In this document: in pieces, positions 1 to 9,698 of the stretch | How the letters are laid out: each line of letters starts with the position of its first letter | Numbering within the stretch: the first letter of the stretch is position 1 | Assembly: GCF_002911695.1 (NCBI RefSeq) | Contig: NZ_PQBS01000010.1 | Location: forward strand, 62,001-126,000 | DNA from: Gracilimonas amylolytica | GTDB lineage: Bacteria; Bacteroidota; Rhodothermia; Balneolales; Balneolaceae | DNA: 64,000 bases | Direction: 5' to 3' | Position numbers and translations under genes: made by a program | The notes under the pieces: model-generated | Seen by the model: the letters and a program-made list of their open reading frames with translations, nothing else | Database searches by the model: none | Told to the model about the DNA's origin: nothing

Positions 1-110
1 CATTTAGACTTTTACATTATTTCCTTAAAATCAAATCTTGGGTACCAAGATAGCAAACATTAGGTTATACTTATTATTCAAATAACGGTTTCTGATCCCT
101 GAATTTAAAC

Positions 111-2066
111 ATGCATAGAGCTACTCATATTTTAATTTTGTCGGCAGGGTTTCTGTTTTTAGCACTGGGTACCGCTTTCGCTCAATCACAGGATGAGGAG
201 CCGGTTCAACCACGGGTATGGAGCGTGAGTTTTGAGGGTAACACCACCTACGAAGACCTTGTATTGCGCAACAATATTCTGAATGAACCACCCGGCTGGT
301 TCAAAAAACTGGCTTTCTGGAAAAACCCGGGCATGAGACTCAACGAAAATGAAGTCCGTAGGGATGTTATTAGAATTGAGCGATTCTATCAGCGAAGAGG
401 GTTCAATGACGTTCAGGTGGCCTATGAGATCCGAACGCTGAACAAAGAGTGGAAAAAGGCCCTTCTATTTACGATCACGGAAAACAAACCCATTCGAATT
501 GATAAGGTGAACTTCAGTATCACCTCACAAAAAGAAGCGGACCGTGAACTGATCCTGAATAACGATGATTTCAGGAAACTGACCGATCGACTGCCATATC
601 GTAAAGGTGAACGCTACGAAACCGTTAACGAAACGGATGTAAAAGCGAATCTGACCGGTGCTCTTAATGATCTTGGGTATCCCTATGCCGAAAGTTCGGT
701 TCAGGCCCAAATTGACAGTGTCAAAAAGCTGGCTATTGTAAACATTGAGGTGAACTCAGGCGTCAGAGCTCGCTTTGATTCTGTGAGTGTAGAAGGTGAA
801 GAACAACTTGCAGCAAAATATATCCGGCGTGAAACGGGCATAGAAAAAGGCGAGTATTTCAGCAATGATCAGCTGCGGGAAGCACAACGTGAGGTTTTCA
901 GTCATCATTTTCTAAGGTTCGCGATCGTATCCATCCCGGATCAACCTCAGGATTCTACTATTGATATCAACGTGAGAGTCAGGGAAGCTCCGCCAAGAAC
1001 CATTCAATTACTGTTCGGTATTGGAAACCTCACAAGAATAGATGATGGCTGGGCCGATTTTTATAAACTCTTCAGGGGGCGTGCTTCATGGACCCACCGT
1101 AACATGCGAGGAAGAGGTGAACGATTAACGGCATCTGCCAGCGCGTCGGCCATTGAACAACGCTTTAGCACCGACTACCTGTTTCCATATCTCTTCAACA
1201 CAAAAACCTCTTTTGTTACCTCGCCGTTTATCAGTCACCAACTGGAACCTTCCTACGAGATCCTGAGAGGGGGTTTCAACAACAGCTTTGTGTATCAGTA
1301 CAGTGCCAACTTCACCGGTACCGTTTCCTATGAATTTACCCTCAACAATGAGTACACCCTAAACTCACAGGAAAGCTTGCCCGACAGTATTCAATCCTAT
1401 AACACCTCCTCTTTTAATATAAATGCATTCTACTCAAATGGGTTGAACCGGGGACAAAGCGGGTGGTCCATCCAACCCTTTTGGGAACTTTCAGGATTGT
1501 TTGGGGAGTCAACCTACAGCTTTCAAAAGGCCGGTCTTGATGCCAGAAAATTCACTCCTATTACAGACGATATTGTTTTTGCGAACCGGATCAATATGTC
1601 GGGGATCTACTTTTCAAAGAATGACACCCTCCCCTCAAATATCAGGGTGTACAGTGGAGGGACGAATTCCGTAAGGGGCTGGAACCGGCAGGAACTTGGG
1701 CCAAAAAGAGCGATCATTGACGCAGACGGTAATTTCGACCGGTTTGTCCCAATGGGAGGCCGCGCCAGCTTTAGTTTCAACACGGAGTTCAGGTTCAGAT
1801 TAGACCGGCTCATCAAAGGTTTTGGTGTAGCTACTTTTTTAGATGGCGGGCAGGTTTGGAGAAACTTTGGTTCCATTGCATCCACACCCATTCTGTTTGG
1901 TACAGGCGCAGGGTTAAGGTACCAGTCTCCCATTGGTCCGGTCAGAGTTGATGTTGCGTATAAGATCAACCCAACTGACGAGGACCTACGGATCTATCAA
2001 GGTACCGACTACGGCAGCGCGTGGAACCGGTGGGGTATTCACTTTAGCATTGGGCAGGCATTTTAA
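111..2066 (+). CDS. tamA: BamA/TamA-family (Omp85) outer-membrane assembly protein
   Basis: A 651-residue Omp85-type protein expected to sit in the outer membrane and help insert or translocate other envelope proteins. The N-terminus has a signal peptide (hydrophobic residues about 8-24, likely cut after the AFA at 22-24). Residues about 30-310 look like successive POTRA modules, with repeated beta-alpha-alpha-beta patterns. Residues about 315-651 are rich in alternating aromatic/polar strands typical of a 16-strand barrel, with a GGTNSVRGW block (about 518) resembling the conserved Omp85 lid-loop motif. The protein ends in Phe, the usual terminal residue of barrel proteins. Its stop overlaps the next gene's start by one base (TAATG), and that gene is TamB-like, so the pair resembles a TAM complex. 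The alternative is a BamA paralogue; the TamB partner favours TamA. Confidence 0.88.
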   Translation: MHRATHILILSAGFLFLALGTAFAQSQDEEPVQPRVWSVSFEGNTTYEDLVLRNNILNEPPGWFKKLAFWKNPGMRLNENEVRRDVIRIERFYQRRGFNDVQVAYEIRTLNKEWKKALLFTITENKPIRIDKVNFSITSQKEADRELILNNDDFRKLTDRLPYRKGERYETVNETDVKANLTGALNDLGYPYAESSVQAQIDSVKKLAIVNIEVNSGVRARFDSVSVEGEEQLAAKYIRRETGIEKGEYFSNDQLREAQREVFSHHFLRFAIVSIPDQPQDSTIDINVRVREAPPRTIQLLFGIGNLTRIDDGWADFYKLFRGRASWTHRNMRGRGERLTASASASAIEQRFSTDYLFPYLFNTKTSFVTSPFISHQLEPSYEILRGGFNNSFVYQYSANFTGTVSYEFTLNNEYTLNSQESLPDSIQSYNTSSFNINAFYSNGLNRGQSGWSIQPFWELSGLFGESTYSFQKAGLDARKFTPITDDIVFANRINMSGIYFSKNDTLPSNIRVYSGGTNSVRGWNRQELGPKRAIIDADGNFDRFVPMGGRASFSFNTEFRFRLDRLIKGFGVATFLDGGQVWRNFGSIASTPILFGTGAGLRYQSPIGPVRVDVAYKINPTDEDLRIYQGTDYGSAWNRWGIHFSIGQAF

Positions 2067-5000
2067 TGAGTGAATCAAAGCAACATAGCCCCCTTAGCCC
2101 CCGGCTGAAAAGAATACTTTGGGTATCACTCGCTTTAGTGTTCTTTTTGATCGGAATACGCTTATCACTAAAAACTCAGACTGTCCGTAATTTTGCCAAA
2201 GATCAGATCACTTCCATTGCCAAATCTTCCCTCAATGGCACCCTTGAGATCCGGAATATTAGCGGAGATCTCTGGAATGACTTCCATGTTTCCGGAATTA
2301 CCCTTACAGATTCCAAAGCGGATACTCTGCTTTCTGTGGCAGATATCCACATCAGGCACTCGCTGTTGAAACTTATCGGTTTAACCTATCAAAGCTCACA
2401 GATCTCGGTTAATGGGATGAAGCTGTATTTGAAAGAAGAAGAACCGGGTACGTTCAATGCTCAAAATCTGATTCCGCAGGATACGACCAACACCAATCCC
2501 GAAAGTGGTTCGCCCCTGAATATTGACCTTCAGGAAATTCAGCTTCAGAATTCGGAGATCTTTGTAAGCTCACCGACTTATCTCCCCGATGGGTTTCTCT
2601 CTATTACTGACCTGAATGCTACAGCGCACCTGCGGTTATTTGAAGAGATCAGCGCGAGTTTAGACCAACTCGACCTGAAGATCAATGAAGGCCGGCTACC
2701 GGATTCCATAGCCCTGACTGCCTCTGCCGATTACGACACCGGCCGGATTTCCCTGAACGAGCTCATCCTTAGTACCGGACGATCGTTTTTGGAAGCCAAT
2801 GCCTATACTGACCTTCAGGATTCAACCCTGAATGCTGCATTTAGTGCCTCCCCGTTCTCGTTTTCTGACCTCAAACCCTATATCGACCAACCGCTGCCGG
2901 ATGAAGATCTGCAGTTATCTCTTCAAGCCAATGGTACGTTTGAATCATTTGATATAGAGATCTCAGGTGACGGTTCCGGCTTTGATGATCTCCTGTTTGT
3001 AACAACGCTGTCAATTCATGAAGAACCAACACTCAAAAAGGCCGGACTGAGTGCCCGCAATCTGGATCTCGGGTATTACACTCAAGATTCTGTTAAGGCA
3101 ATGGTCTCCGCCTTTCAGGTCACGGCTGAAGGACACCTTGATCCGACCCCTGAGCAGGCGAATCTGACCTGGGGGTTTACACTGGATGATATTCGGTATG
3201 AGAATTACAGGCTGCAAACACTTTTCGGAAGCGGTACGCTGAAAAATGAGACTTTGATCGCCAATCTAGAAATGCGAGACGGACCGGAATCGGTGATCCT
3301 GAATGCTGATATTGAACGCCTGTTTGATAACGATCCTGAATGGGCCGCAAGTTTAACACTCTCTGAACTCAACCCTGCCCGATGGGCGAAATCACCTGAA
3401 TTAAGCGGTGTAGTTTCCCTAAATGCCAAGGCTTCCGGTACCGGATTTACCCTAAGTGATGAGCCATGGAAATTTTCACTCTTCAAACAAAAAATACCGG
3501 TCAGAACAAACGACCCCGCCAATGCGACCTTTGGAGAACGCATTACACTTCAATCTGATCCCATAGAGCTTGCCGGATATCAGATTCCTGATCTATCCAT
3601 CACCGGTACGGTAAATTCAGAAACACTGACCACAGAGGGCTTCATCGATCTGTTCGATAACAGGATCAACCTTAAGGCCGCTATTCAACAGCTTTTTAAT
3701 GAAACCCGCTCATTTTCGTTTGAGACCTCCACCCGTGCATTCAACCTTTCTGACCTCCCTGATCTCGAGTCGATACCAAGTTCATTTAACCTAAGTTTGG
3801 CGGCAAACGGAAATTTCACTGACTTAGAAAACCACTCTTTTGAAACGTTGATCCAGGTCGATTCCAGCTATATCAATGGAGCCTCCATTGATTCTCTGCT
3901 CATTGATGCTCAATTGCAGGATAACATATTGAGGGTCAGAAACGGTGAATTAGTCAGTGAAGTCATTGCAGGGAATTTTTCAGGCCGCCGAAACCTGATA
4001 GATCGCACGGATCCATCCAACAACTTTGACCTGAATATGAAGGTCTTGGATCTTCAGCCTCTGGCTCCTTTGGCAGGAGCAGAACAGCTTAAAGCCACCG
4101 GAACCATTACCGGTAAGGTGAGCGAAGTGATCGAAAATGAATTGTTGTTCGATGGAAATATTTCCCTTTCTGAGGTTCAGTACGATTCCCTTTTTACCGC
4201 CGATCAGATCTCCGGCTTAACCAAGATCTCCATTCGGGATGAGTACGGCTTTGACTTTTCGCTGAACATTGAACAACCGGTGATCAACGATATCCCCCTT
4301 CAGGATGTCACATTTCAAACCATTGGTGTTGCTGACAGTGAATTCATGTCCGGATATTTCAACTTTGACATTCTTAGCGAGGATGCGGGGGAGATCAGGC
4401 AATCAGGTGATTTCGCGGTTAACCTCAATACCCTGAGGACGGAGTTAAGCTGGGATGAGTTAGAATTCATTACATCAGTTCAAACCTTATCCATGGAGCA
4501 ACCTTTTAATCTGATCTATGAAGAAGCTTCCATAAAAACGGATACCCTGCGTTTAGGCTCACAAAATGATGCCTTTTTGAATTTTGCGGTTCCTTATGCC
4601 GACACCCTTTCCCAACGCTTCTGGATGGAAGCCAATAATTGCGATCTCGGTATCATTCAGGAAACCATTTTTGATGAACGGTTTGTAGATGGCATCCTGT
4701 CCGGTGGGCTGGCTCTCGAAAATACCGACAGTACCTTTACCGGTAATGGCGCCTTGAATATCCGAAACTTGTCGTACCTTGGAACAGAAACCGAACTTTT
4801 TTCACTGGATTTTCAGATCGGTGAGGAGCGGTTAAATGCAGGGTTGCGGGTGATGATGCATGGAGATGAAATGGTTAGTGGAACCGTGGACGTCCCCTTC
4901 AGGCCTGAAGCTCCTGATGATTTACCCGAAACCTTTTTTGAGGAACCGGTATCCGGTTCACTGGAAATAAAACCGATCGATCTTAACGAGATCAAGGGCA

Positions 5001-6622
5001 TACTACAAGCATTTCAGGTCACCCAAACAGAGGGCGAGATCTCATTTCTTGGTAATTTAGATGGCACTGCCGGGCAGCCTAATTTTGGAGGGTCGTTTAA
5101 GCTGAAAAACCCCACTATATCCGGTATCCCGATCGATTCCGCTCTGGCCAGTTTTCAGTACAACCATACCGAGGAACACATCTCCGCCTTTACCCGCATT
5201 GATGCTCGCGGGCAACGTGCGGCATCCATCGATGCCATGGTACCGGTTTCCATAGACTTCAGGACCTTTGAAGTTCAGACCCCGGGCGAGGATGATTCTT
5301 TAAACGTGAACCTCGTCACCGATAATTTTAACCTGTCGGTATTTAACGACTTTCTGGATCAGCAATTCACCCGAAATTTAAGAGGTACGCTGAATGCGAA
5401 TGTTCAAATAAACGGGACCAAAACTACATTGGCACCCAAGGGATTCCTTAGATTAGAAGAGGGCCGGGTTTCTGTACCCGTTGCCGGAATTACACTGACC
5501 GATATTCAATCTGAAATTGAATTTATGGAAGATGGCCACCTCAACCTGAACCGTTTCAATATGAATAGCGGAAGTGGTGGCTTCTCTGCTTCCGGTTCAA
5601 TTGAACTGGATGGAATCACGCCAAAGAACCTGAACCTTAACGCACGGGCTAATCGGTTCAGGCTTGCCAATACCGATGACTATAATCTAACTATTGATCT
5701 GAATAGTGATCTTTCCGGTGACCCGGTTCGTCCAAAGGCTTCCGGTTCCCTCACTATCAAAAATGGGTTTGTGTTCCTTCAGAACTTTGGCGAGAAATCG
5801 GTTGAGGATGTACAGCTTGAAGAAGAAGAAAAAGCCTCATTCAGTCCTTACGATTCCCTTGCCATGGATATGACCTTTGTTATTGAGAGGGATTTCTTTA
5901 TCCGTAACCGTCGTTACCTGGATATGCAGATCGAATTGAATGGCGAGCTTGAGGCTCAAAAACAAACCGGTGGTGAACTTCAGCTATTTGGCAGCCTCGA
6001 TGCTAACGAGGGCTATGTCCGGCCGCTCGGCAAACAGTTTAACCTGGAAGATGGGTCTTTTACATTCAGTGGTCCCCTCACAAATCCGGATATTTATGTA
6101 AACACGAGTTACGTCCCTCAAAGCGCACAAAAGCAAGGTGATCCAATTACCCTGTTTTATGTGATCGAAGGAACTGCTGAGGAACCTGAATTTCGTTTTG
6201 AAAGTGAACCTTACATGGAGCAGCAGGATATCATCTGCTACACACTTTTCAACAAACCTTGCTATGCCCTTGATTCGTGGCAGCAGGTGGTCAGCGGAGG
6301 CAGCGGTTCTTCCCCAACCGATCTCCTGGTCGGGGTCTTACTGGATGAGGTGGAAGCCCTCGCTACTCAGGAACTTGGCATTGATGTCGTTCAGATCGAA
6401 ACCAATAATACAGGATCTGATGCCGGAACAACTACTTCTATCAAAACCGGATGGTACCTGAACCGAAGAACGTTTTTTGCGATCATCAATGAGATCACCG
6501 GTACCACTCCAGAAACCATGTTCATCCTGGAATACATGCTCAAAAACAACCTGGATCTGATCATCACTCAGGGAGATGAAAGACAGCAGGGAATTGACCT
6601 GCGTTGGCAGTATGATTATTAG
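2066..6622 (+). CDS. tamB: TamB/AsmA-like inter-membrane translocation and lipid-transport protein
   Basis: A 1518-residue TamB-family protein. One signal-anchor helix lies at residues about 14-33, followed by a very long, low-complexity beta-rich region that would form a periplasm-spanning beta-taco groove. The C-terminal about 400 residues match the TamB (DUF490) domain in character, with repeated GxFxLxxGxxxF-like strands and an aromatic terminal residue. TamB proteins bridge inner and outer membranes and work with TamA in protein insertion and/or phospholipid transport. Translation is coupled to the upstream Omp85 gene by the one-base TAATG overlap. Length is typical of Bacteroidota TamB proteins, which are longer than the E. 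coli protein. Confidence 0.88.
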   Translation: MSESKQHSPLSPRLKRILWVSLALVFFLIGIRLSLKTQTVRNFAKDQITSIAKSSLNGTLEIRNISGDLWNDFHVSGITLTDSKADTLLSVADIHIRHSLLKLIGLTYQSSQISVNGMKLYLKEEEPGTFNAQNLIPQDTTNTNPESGSPLNIDLQEIQLQNSEIFVSSPTYLPDGFLSITDLNATAHLRLFEEISASLDQLDLKINEGRLPDSIALTASADYDTGRISLNELILSTGRSFLEANAYTDLQDSTLNAAFSASPFSFSDLKPYIDQPLPDEDLQLSLQANGTFESFDIEISGDGSGFDDLLFVTTLSIHEEPTLKKAGLSARNLDLGYYTQDSVKAMVSAFQVTAEGHLDPTPEQANLTWGFTLDDIRYENYRLQTLFGSGTLKNETLIANLEMRDGPESVILNADIERLFDNDPEWAASLTLSELNPARWAKSPELSGVVSLNAKASGTGFTLSDEPWKFSLFKQKIPVRTNDPANATFGERITLQSDPIELAGYQIPDLSITGTVNSETLTTEGFIDLFDNRINLKAAIQQLFNETRSFSFETSTRAFNLSDLPDLESIPSSFNLSLAANGNFTDLENHSFETLIQVDSSYINGASIDSLLIDAQLQDNILRVRNGELVSEVIAGNFSGRRNLIDRTDPSNNFDLNMKVLDLQPLAPLAGAEQLKATGTITGKVSEVIENELLFDGNISLSEVQYDSLFTADQISGLTKISIRDEYGFDFSLNIEQPVINDIPLQDVTFQTIGVADSEFMSGYFNFDILSEDAGEIRQSGDFAVNLNTLRTELSWDELEFITSVQTLSMEQPFNLIYEEASIKTDTLRLGSQNDAFLNFAVPYADTLSQRFWMEANNCDLGIIQETIFDERFVDGILSGGLALENTDSTFTGNGALNIRNLSYLGTETELFSLDFQIGEERLNAGLRVMMHGDEMVSGTVDVPFRPEAPDDLPETFFEEPVSGSLEIKPIDLNEIKGILQAFQVTQTEGEISFLGNLDGTAGQPNFGGSFKLKNPTISGIPIDSALASFQYNHTEEHISAFTRIDARGQRAASIDAMVPVSIDFRTFEVQTPGEDDSLNVNLVTDNFNLSVFNDFLDQQFTRNLRGTLNANVQINGTKTTLAPKGFLRLEEGRVSVPVAGITLTDIQSEIEFMEDGHLNLNRFNMNSGSGGFSASGSIELDGITPKNLNLNARANRFRLANTDDYNLTIDLNSDLSGDPVRPKASGSLTIKNGFVFLQNFGEKSVEDVQLEEEEKASFSPYDSLAMDMTFVIERDFFIRNRRYLDMQIELNGELEAQKQTGGELQLFGSLDANEGYVRPLGKQFNLEDGSFTFSGPLTNPDIYVNTSYVPQSAQKQGDPITLFYVIEGTAEEPEFRFESEPYMEQQDIICYTLFNKPCYALDSWQQVVSGGSGSSPTDLLVGVLLDEVEALATQELGIDVVQIETNNTGSDAGTTTSIKTGWYLNRRTFFAIINEITGTTPETMFILEYMLKNNLDLIITQGDERQQGIDLRWQYDY

Positions 6623-6628
6623 GAGACG

Positions 6629-6711
6629 GTTATGGTGTGATTGCGTTACGGTATTAGGCTAGTACTTACGTGCCCTAATAGCGTAACACGTAAGCACCTA
6701 AACACCATAAC
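6629..6711. terminator. Large nested inverted repeat between convergent genes
   Basis: Outer arms GTTATGGTGT (6629-6638) and ACACCATAAC (6702-6711) pair perfectly. Inner arms at 6645-6658 and 6674-6687 pair over 13 of 14 positions. It lies between the tamB stop (plus) and the stop of the small zinc-ribbon gene (minus), so a bidirectional transcription stop is likely, though there is no strong T-tract. Confidence 0.5.
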
Positions 6712-6713
6712 AC

Positions 6714-6908
6714 TTAACCCCCACACTGTTCTCCGCGGCAGCATTCTTCTGCGTTGATCCCACAAGCTGCACATTGCCCGTGACCATGCACCCAGATCAG
6801 TTCTGCCTCCTGCCCACAGAACAGGCATCTTCTTTTAGCTGACTGCTTATTTTGGTTCTCTTCCTGGGTGTTAGTCTTGTGTGAGTTCATCATAGGCAAC
6901 CTGTACAT
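6714..6908 (-). CDS. Small cysteine-rich zinc-ribbon-like protein
   Basis: A 64-residue ORF with two CxxC knuckles, CLFCG (about 28-32) and CAACG (about 46-50), and a Cys-Cys pair plus a final Cys near the C-terminus. This is a probable zinc-ribbon or treble-clef peptide. The first residues to about 22 are polar and low complexity; starts at Met6 or Met7 are equally possible. The spacing and charged/Cys composition are unlike a random frame. The function is unknown. It is a single gene on the minus strand, separated from tamB by a large inverted repeat. Confidence 0.6.
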   Translation of the reverse strand: MYRLPMMNSHKTNTQEENQNKQSAKRRCLFCGQEAELIWVHGHGQCAACGINAEECCRGEQCGG

Positions 6909-7292
6909 TCGCGCTTAAAGGTAATCTCCATCCCGGGGCTTTAAATTCCTCAAAGCCATCGAAAGTTTCAATATCTGACAGCTCCTCTTTTGAACTCCCG
7001 GCTGTTTTCCTCGTTCTGACGCAGAGCTACTGATCGTGGTAGTGTAGGTTTTCAAGGACTTCAGCGAAATGCCACTTAGGCTAATTGACGATGGAAAATA
7101 TCAACTCAGGAAAAGTTAATATACCCTCGAAACCTCTATACCAATCATTGTCCAAGCGGAACGCTAGAACCAGGCCTTAGCAGCGGGGATTTTCAACTCA
7201 GGATTTGGTAAATACATCCTCTACACCTAACCTCGCTAAGACGCTCTGCGCCTGCCTTTATCGGCAGACAGGTCGTTGCGAACAAAGTCCGA
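6909..7292. other. Non-coding gap
   Basis: No convincing gene or RNA was found. The gap contains two related words (ATATCAACTCAGGA near 7097 and TTTTCAACTCAGGA near 7190) and a short CCTGCC...GGCAG hairpin near 7252-7272. It separates the YitT gene's 3' end from the upstream region of the zinc-ribbon gene. Confidence 0.4.
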
Positions 7293-7967
7293 TCAACTCA
7301 TGCCGCGGTAACGACCGGGCTTGTGGTTAATGGCCAGAATAATATTAAGAGCTACAGCCGCCAATACCGAAAAAGCCAGGGCTTTCCAATCCACAATAAA
7401 GAAGGCAGCCAGAATGATCAGTGTGTCAGCTACCATCTGAAATTTACCGGCACTGATCTGAAAATATTCCTGAACATAGATGGACAGGATATTCAACCCT
7501 CCCAGACTTGCCTTATGCCGGAAAAGCATCAATAATCCACTGCCGATCAGAAAGCCTCCAAAGATTGCAGCAAACCACGGATTGATCTCCCCAAACTCAA
7601 AGATCGTCGGGATGAACTCTGTCAGGAATGAAACCCCTGATACAGCAATAAAGGTCTTTATCGTGAAATCCCATCCAAGTTTTTTGATGGCAAGAACATA
7701 GAACGGCAGGTTGATCACAAAGAAGATCGGACCAAAGGTCAGTGAGGTGGTGTATTGAGTCAGAAATGCCACACCGGCAGTTCCCCCGATCAGAAAGTTC
7801 ATGTGCGAAAAGATCGCGATACCAAAAGCTGCCATCAGAGAGCCTATGATGATCCCCTGAATGTCATCTACCACGGAATGCTTTTCCATGTCTTTCGTTT
7901 TCTCTTGTTCTTTTGCTTCAGAAACGGTTTCGTTTGTACTGATCTCTTTCTCTTTAACTGTATTCAT
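7293..7967 (-). CDS. YitT family membrane protein
   Basis: A 224-residue integral membrane protein with a charged cytoplasmic N-terminus (residues 1-34), then about five to six transmembrane helices (for example about 36-58, 70-92, 100-120, 132-150, 175-210). A glycine-rich GGTAGVAF segment follows the first helix and a second GG pair (SLGGLN) occurs late, as in YitT/DUF161 permeases. The family is widespread and its transported substrate is mostly unknown. The C-terminal DUF2179 domain found in many Firmicute YitT proteins is absent, so this is the short form. It starts immediately after the stop of the GroES-like gene with no spacer, so the two are very probably one operon. Confidence 0.8.
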   Translation of the reverse strand: MNTVKEKEISTNETVSEAKEQEKTKDMEKHSVVDDIQGIIIGSLMAAFGIAIFSHMNFLIGGTAGVAFLTQYTTSLTFGPIFFVINLPFYVLAIKKLGWDFTIKTFIAVSGVSFLTEFIPTIFEFGEINPWFAAIFGGFLIGSGLLMLFRHKASLGGLNILSIYVQEYFQISAGKFQMVADTLIILAAFFIVDWKALAFSVLAAVALNIILAINHKPGRYRGMS

Positions 7968-8339
7968 TTAGGTTAATTGGTCGTCTCTGATCAAAAGCAG
8001 AATGGCCGCATGCGGCACGATCAGATACGTTTCGTTTTCAAATTCTATTTCATAGGCTTGTTTCTTCAGGAAAATAGCCAGATCTCCCTCCATAGCCTGC
8101 ATACCGATGTATTTGGTATCGGTACTGCCTTTCCAGGTTTCTTCAATATCTGTATTTGGAATGGGGTATCCGGGCCCGGTTCTCAAAATGTAACCGCTCT
8201 GTATCTCTTCTTTTTCCTTCACGGATGCCGGAAGCACAAGTCCGCTGCGGGTGTGCGTTTCCATGTCTCTCGGCTTGATGAGAACTCGATCTCCCACCAC
8301 CACAAATTTGTCAATTGAGTTCAGATATTCCTGTATCAT
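7968..8339 (-). CDS. GroES-like co-chaperone domain protein
   Basis: A 123-residue GroES-fold protein. VVVGDRVLIKP (residues about 13-23) and TRSGLVLPASVKEKEEIQSG (about 31-50) correspond to the start of GroES and its mobile-loop region, and the EGDLAIF stretch (about 84-90) to the GDKVLF strand. It is longer than canonical GroES (about 95) because of an insertion at about 55-80, and no GroEL gene is adjacent. It is therefore likely a divergent orphan paralogue rather than the main co-chaperonin. It is first in an operon with YitT, with zero-base spacing, and is divergently transcribed from the SDR gene. Confidence 0.78.
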   Translation of the reverse strand: MIQEYLNSIDKFVVVGDRVLIKPRDMETHTRSGLVLPASVKEKEEIQSGYILRTGPGYPIPNTDIEETWKGSTDTKYIGMQAMEGDLAIFLKKQAYEIEFENETYLIVPHAAILLLIRDDQLT

Positions 8340-8463
8340 TGAGCAATTAATTTTTGCCTGAAGATACGGAATTTGAGACTTATGAAAACCGTTAGAAATC
8401 CCGTATCAATATTTAAAAAACGACGTATTACCTTTCAAAATTCAACAAGCTGAACAGTCAATC

Positions 8464-9294
8464 ATGCAAAACAAATTAGTGGTGATCACCGGGGCTAACT
8501 CCGGAATCGGATTTGAAACTTCAAAAGCCTTAGCTAAGAAAGGCGCTTACCTTGTTATGGTTTGTCGAAATGAAGATAAAGCCATGAAAGCACGGCAGGA
8601 GATCATCGAAGCAACGGGTAACTCCGGCATCGAGATCGTGTTATGTGATTTTGCCATTCAGTCCGACATTCACTCAGCCGCTAAACAGATCACAGATGCT
8701 TATGATAAGATCGACGTACTTATCAACAACCATGGTTTCCTGGCTTCAGAAAAAGAAGAAACCGTTGACGGACTCGAAATGACCTTTGCGGTCAACCACA
8801 TGGGGTATTTCCTTTTCACCAGCTTGTTGCTCGATCACATCAAAGCTGCAGACAGTGGCCGAATTATCAATGTGTCCTCTGACGCCCATAAAGCCGGCAC
8901 CTTTGATCCTGATAACATTCAATTGAAGGATGGATACTCGCCATGGAAAGCCTATGGAAATTCCAAACTCTACAACATCCTGTTTACCAAAGAGCTGGCT
9001 GATCGCCTGGTGGATACCAATGTGACTGCGAATTGCCTTCACCCTGGAGTCGTGGCTTCAAATTTTGCCCAAAGTGGAGGTTTCTTTTCGAAGTTGTTTT
9101 TTACTCTGGGTAAACCCTTTCTGACCTCACCTGAAAAAGGAGCCGAAACTTCCATTTATCTCGCCAGTTCACCGGAGGTTGAAATGACCAACGGGGCTTA
9201 TTTCAAAAACAAAAAAGCAGCCACACCGTCTAAAATAGCCCGGGATCCTGAAGCCGCTAAATTACTATGGGATATCAGCGAAAAGCTATGCTGA
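8464..9294 (+). CDS. Short-chain dehydrogenase/reductase (retinol-dehydrogenase-like SDR)
   Basis: A 276-residue classical-type SDR that should reduce or oxidise a carbonyl/alcohol with NAD(P)(H). The Rossmann dinucleotide motif TGANSGIG is at 9-16, the structural NNHG (variant of NNAG) at 88-91, catalytic Ser at 138/139, and YGNSK (Tyr164, Lys168). Arg35 after the second strand suggests NADP preference. The insert between Ser and Tyr (residues about 142-160) is typical of retinol dehydrogenase/WWOX-like SDRs. The substrate cannot be told from sequence. The gene stands alone, divergent from the GroES-like/YitT operon. Confidence 0.85.
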   Translation: MQNKLVVITGANSGIGFETSKALAKKGAYLVMVCRNEDKAMKARQEIIEATGNSGIEIVLCDFAIQSDIHSAAKQITDAYDKIDVLINNHGFLASEKEETVDGLEMTFAVNHMGYFLFTSLLLDHIKAADSGRIINVSSDAHKAGTFDPDNIQLKDGYSPWKAYGNSKLYNILFTKELADRLVDTNVTANCLHPGVVASNFAQSGGFFSKLFFTLGKPFLTSPEKGAETSIYLASSPEVEMTNGAYFKNKKAATPSKIARDPEAAKLLWDISEKLC

Positions 9295-9313
9295 TCGCAT
9301 GAGTATGGGTAAG

Positions 9314-9517
9314 TTATTTGAAATTTACCTTGGTAATAATGATGCCAACCAGCATCACAACTGCCGAAATGATAATAGGATTGTAATCTCCGGTACTGAT
9401 CGCGAAGTCTGCCCCAAAGGCTTCAAATGATTCAGATTCTTCATAATATTGCCAGCCGTAATAGATGATGCCTAATACACCCCCAATGGTCAGTATTCTT
9501 CCTATTGTGTCCTTCAT
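9314..9517 (-). CDS. Small two-helix membrane protein, unknown function
   Basis: A 67-residue protein with two predicted transmembrane helices (about 5-24 and 47-65) joined by an acidic loop containing EESESFEAFGADF. It converges with the SDR gene and sits alone on the minus strand. The length and amphipathic pattern are those of conserved DUF-type small membrane proteins. No function is recognised. Confidence 0.6.
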   Translation of the reverse strand: MKDTIGRILTIGGVLGIIYYGWQYYEESESFEAFGADFAISTGDYNPIIISAVVMLVGIIITKVNFK

Positions 9518-9620
9518 TTTACTCCGAATTTATTTCCGATTTATTTATTAAACCCGGAACACAATACTTTGTTTCGCCAATAATTTCCATTTGAGCTTTT
9601 TATACAAAACAACAGCTTAC

Positions 9621-9659
9621 AAAAAAACCCTTATCCAATGATCCAATGAATAAGGGTTT
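9621..9659 (-). terminator. Rho-independent terminator for the DUF411 gene
   Basis: Arms AAACCCTTAT (about 9625-9634) and ATAAGGGTTT (about 9650-9659) pair perfectly. Read on the minus strand the hairpin is followed by a run of seven T. It lies 40 bases past the stop of the DUF411 gene. Confidence 0.8.
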
Positions 9660-9698
9660 GATGCTAAATGTCTTTAATAAAGACGGGTCCGTATGTGA

